Source: Pseudomonadota bacterium (lineage in GTDB: Bacteria > Pseudomonadota > Gammaproteobacteria > Burkholderiales > Burkholderiaceae_D). Taken from it: a stretch of 7,065 bases of DNA. Below, in pieces: positions 5,779 through 7,065 of this stretch. The stretch spans positions 1-7,065 of the forward strand of contig JAEZHR010000013.1 of NCBI GenBank assembly GCA_023416415.1, written 5' to 3'. Both the position numbers and the translations under genes were made by a program. The stretch's first letter is position 1. Each line of letters opens with the position of its first letter. Under the pieces are notes generated by a model that saw nothing but the letters and a program-made list of their open reading frames with translations, was not told the origin of the DNA and did no database searches.

Positions 5779-7065
5779 ATGACGAAGAAAGTTTTCATCA
5801 AGACCTTCGGCTGCCAGATGAACGAGTACGACTCGGACAAGATGGCGGACGTGCTGGGCGTGGCCGAGGGCCTGGTCCAGACCGACACGCCGGAGGAAGC
5901 CGACGTCATCCTGCTCAACACCTGCTCGGTGCGCGAAAAGGCGCAGGAGAAGGTGTTTTCCGACCTCGGCCGCTTCAAGGCTCTGAAGCGTGACAAGCCG
6001 GACCTGCTGATCGGCGTCGGCGGCTGCGTGGCATCGCAGGAAGGCGATGCCATCATCAAGCGCGCGCCCTATGTCGACGTCGTATTCGGCCCGCAGACCC
6101 TGCACCGCCTGCCGCAGCTGATGAAGGAACGGCGTGCGACCGGGCAGGCCCAGGTCGACATCAGCTTCCCAGAGATCGAGAAGTTCGATCATTTGCCGCC
6201 AGCACGCGTCGAAGGCCCGACCGCCTTCGTTTCCATCATGGAAGGCTGCAGCAAGTACTGCAGCTATTGCGTGGTGCCATACACGCGTGGCGAGGAAGTT
6301 TCGCGCCGCTTCGACGACGTACTGGCTGAAGTGGCCGGACTGGCCGACCAGGGCGTGAAGGAAATCACGCTGCTTGGGCAGAACGTGAATGCCTATCGCG
6401 GCGCGATGGGTGAAGGTGCGGCCGACGGCGAAATCGCCGACTTCGCGCTCCTGATCGAATACATCGCCGAGATCCCCGGCGTCGAGCGCATCCGCTTCGT
6501 CACCAGCCATCCCAAGGAATTCACGCAGCGCCTGATCGATACCTATGCCAAGGTGCCGAAACTGGCCAATCATCTTTATCTGCCGGCCCAGCACGGCTCG
6601 GACAAGATCCTGATGGCGATGAAGCGCGGTTACACGGCGCTTGAATACAAGTCCGTGATCCGCCGCCTGCGTGAAGTGCGCCCCGACATCACGATTTCCA
6701 GCGATTTCATCGTCGGCTTTCCCGGCGAAACCGATGCGGACTTCGACGCGCTGATGAAGCTCATCAACGACATCGGCTACGACCACAGCTTCAGCTTCCT
6801 GTTCTCCCCGCGTCCCGGCACGCCGGCCGCCAGCCTCGCGGATGACACGCCGCACGAGGTCAAGCAGAAGCGTCTGATGCATCTGCAGGCGACGATCGCC
6901 GCCAATGCCGCGAAGATCAGCGAAGCCATGCTCGGCAGCGTGCAGCGCATCCTGGTCGAGGGGCCGGCCAAGAAGGAAGAAGGCTTGCTGCAGGGGCATA
7001 CCGAGAACAACCGCACGGTCGTGTTTCCCGGCGGCCCGAACGGCGCGCGCCTGATCGGCCAGATG
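5779..7065 (+). CDS. miaB: tRNA-2-methylthio-N6-dimethylallyladenosine synthase MiaB (3' end outside window)
   Basis: The frame is open from ATG 5779 to the window end, 429 codons without a stop; MiaB is about 440-475 residues, so only a short C-terminal piece is missing. MiaB is a radical-SAM methylthiotransferase that converts i6A37 of tRNA to ms2i6A37. The N-terminal MTTase domain has the three cysteines of the auxiliary 4Fe-4S cluster: C12 (KTFGCQMNEYDS), C49 (LNTCSVREKA) and C83 (VGGCVASQEG). The radical-SAM motif CSKYCSYC gives C157, C161 and C164, the same numbers as in E. coli. GQNVNAYRG, RIRFVTSHP and SSDFIVGFPGET follow as expected. From about residue 380 a TRAM RNA-binding domain begins (VQRILVEGPAKKEEG, GHTENNRTV). 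The start fits the family although no strong ribosome site is seen. It follows the small exported protein by 18 nt and uses the product of miaA as substrate. Confidence 0.97.
   Translation, partial: MTKKVFIKTFGCQMNEYDSDKMADVLGVAEGLVQTDTPEEADVILLNTCSVREKAQEKVFSDLGRFKALKRDKPDLLIGVGGCVASQEGDAIIKRAPYVDVVFGPQTLHRLPQLMKERRATGQAQVDISFPEIEKFDHLPPARVEGPTAFVSIMEGCSKYCSYCVVPYTRGEEVSRRFDDVLAEVAGLADQGVKEITLLGQNVNAYRGAMGEGAADGEIADFALLIEYIAEIPGVERIRFVTSHPKEFTQRLIDTYAKVPKLANHLYLPAQHGSDKILMAMKRGYTALEYKSVIRRLREVRPDITISSDFIVGFPGETDADFDALMKLINDIGYDHSFSFLFSPRPGTPAASLADDTPHEVKQKRLMHLQATIAANAAKISEAMLGSVQRILVEGPAKKEEGLLQGHTENNRTVVFPGGPNGARLIGQM

Noticed and set aside
5278..6999. 573-codon open frame on the - strand opposite miaB and the small exported gene
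   Set aside because: The + strand encodes unmistakable MiaB with all cluster cysteines. Long antisense frames are common in GC-rich coding DNA, and this one resembles no protein I know.

Overview
The window carries a GC-rich, conventional bacterial chromosome segment with every gene on the + strand. Protein sequences (CheW, MutL, a Bcr/CflA-type transporter, MiaA, YqaA, MiaB) and the order yqaA - small exported protein - miaB suggest a betaproteobacterium, perhaps near Rhodocyclales. That placement is inferred from resemblance and was not tested by search. I see no phage, transposon, CRISPR array or defence system, and no clear sign of horizontal transfer.

Layout. Positions 1-250 are the 3' end of a cheW gene for chemotaxis. 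A gap with two GC-rich hairpins leads to mutL (351-2180), whose only plausible start codon lies 6 nt after a perfect TATAAT. Twenty-one bases later comes a 12-TM MFS drug-efflux type transporter (2202-3413), which overlaps miaA (3410-4348) by ATGA. The miaA stop codon lies inside the -35 box of a near-consensus promoter for a tRNA with anticodon CAT (4387-4463), most likely elongator tRNA-Met. That tRNA ends in a clear intrinsic terminator (4474-4507). A 238-nt pyrimidine-rich gap holds an extended -10 promoter for yqaA (4746-5324), a DedA/VTT-type membrane protein. A second extended -10 promoter precedes a 106-residue exported protein of unknown function (5440-5760), followed after 18 nt by miaB (5779 to beyond the window end).

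How the genes fit together. MutL belongs to mismatch repair and has the metal-binding endonuclease motifs of MutH-independent MutL proteins. MiaA and MiaB catalyse successive steps of the same tRNA modification, A37 to i6A to ms2i6A, yet sit in two separate transcription units flanking a tRNA that is not itself a predicted substrate. The most interesting points are regulatory: a predicted leaderless mutL mRNA, a tRNA promoter embedded over a stop codon, and two matching TGC-TAYAAT extended -10 promoters. The small exported protein next to miaB is the only gene of unknown function. I found no convincing new multi-gene system.
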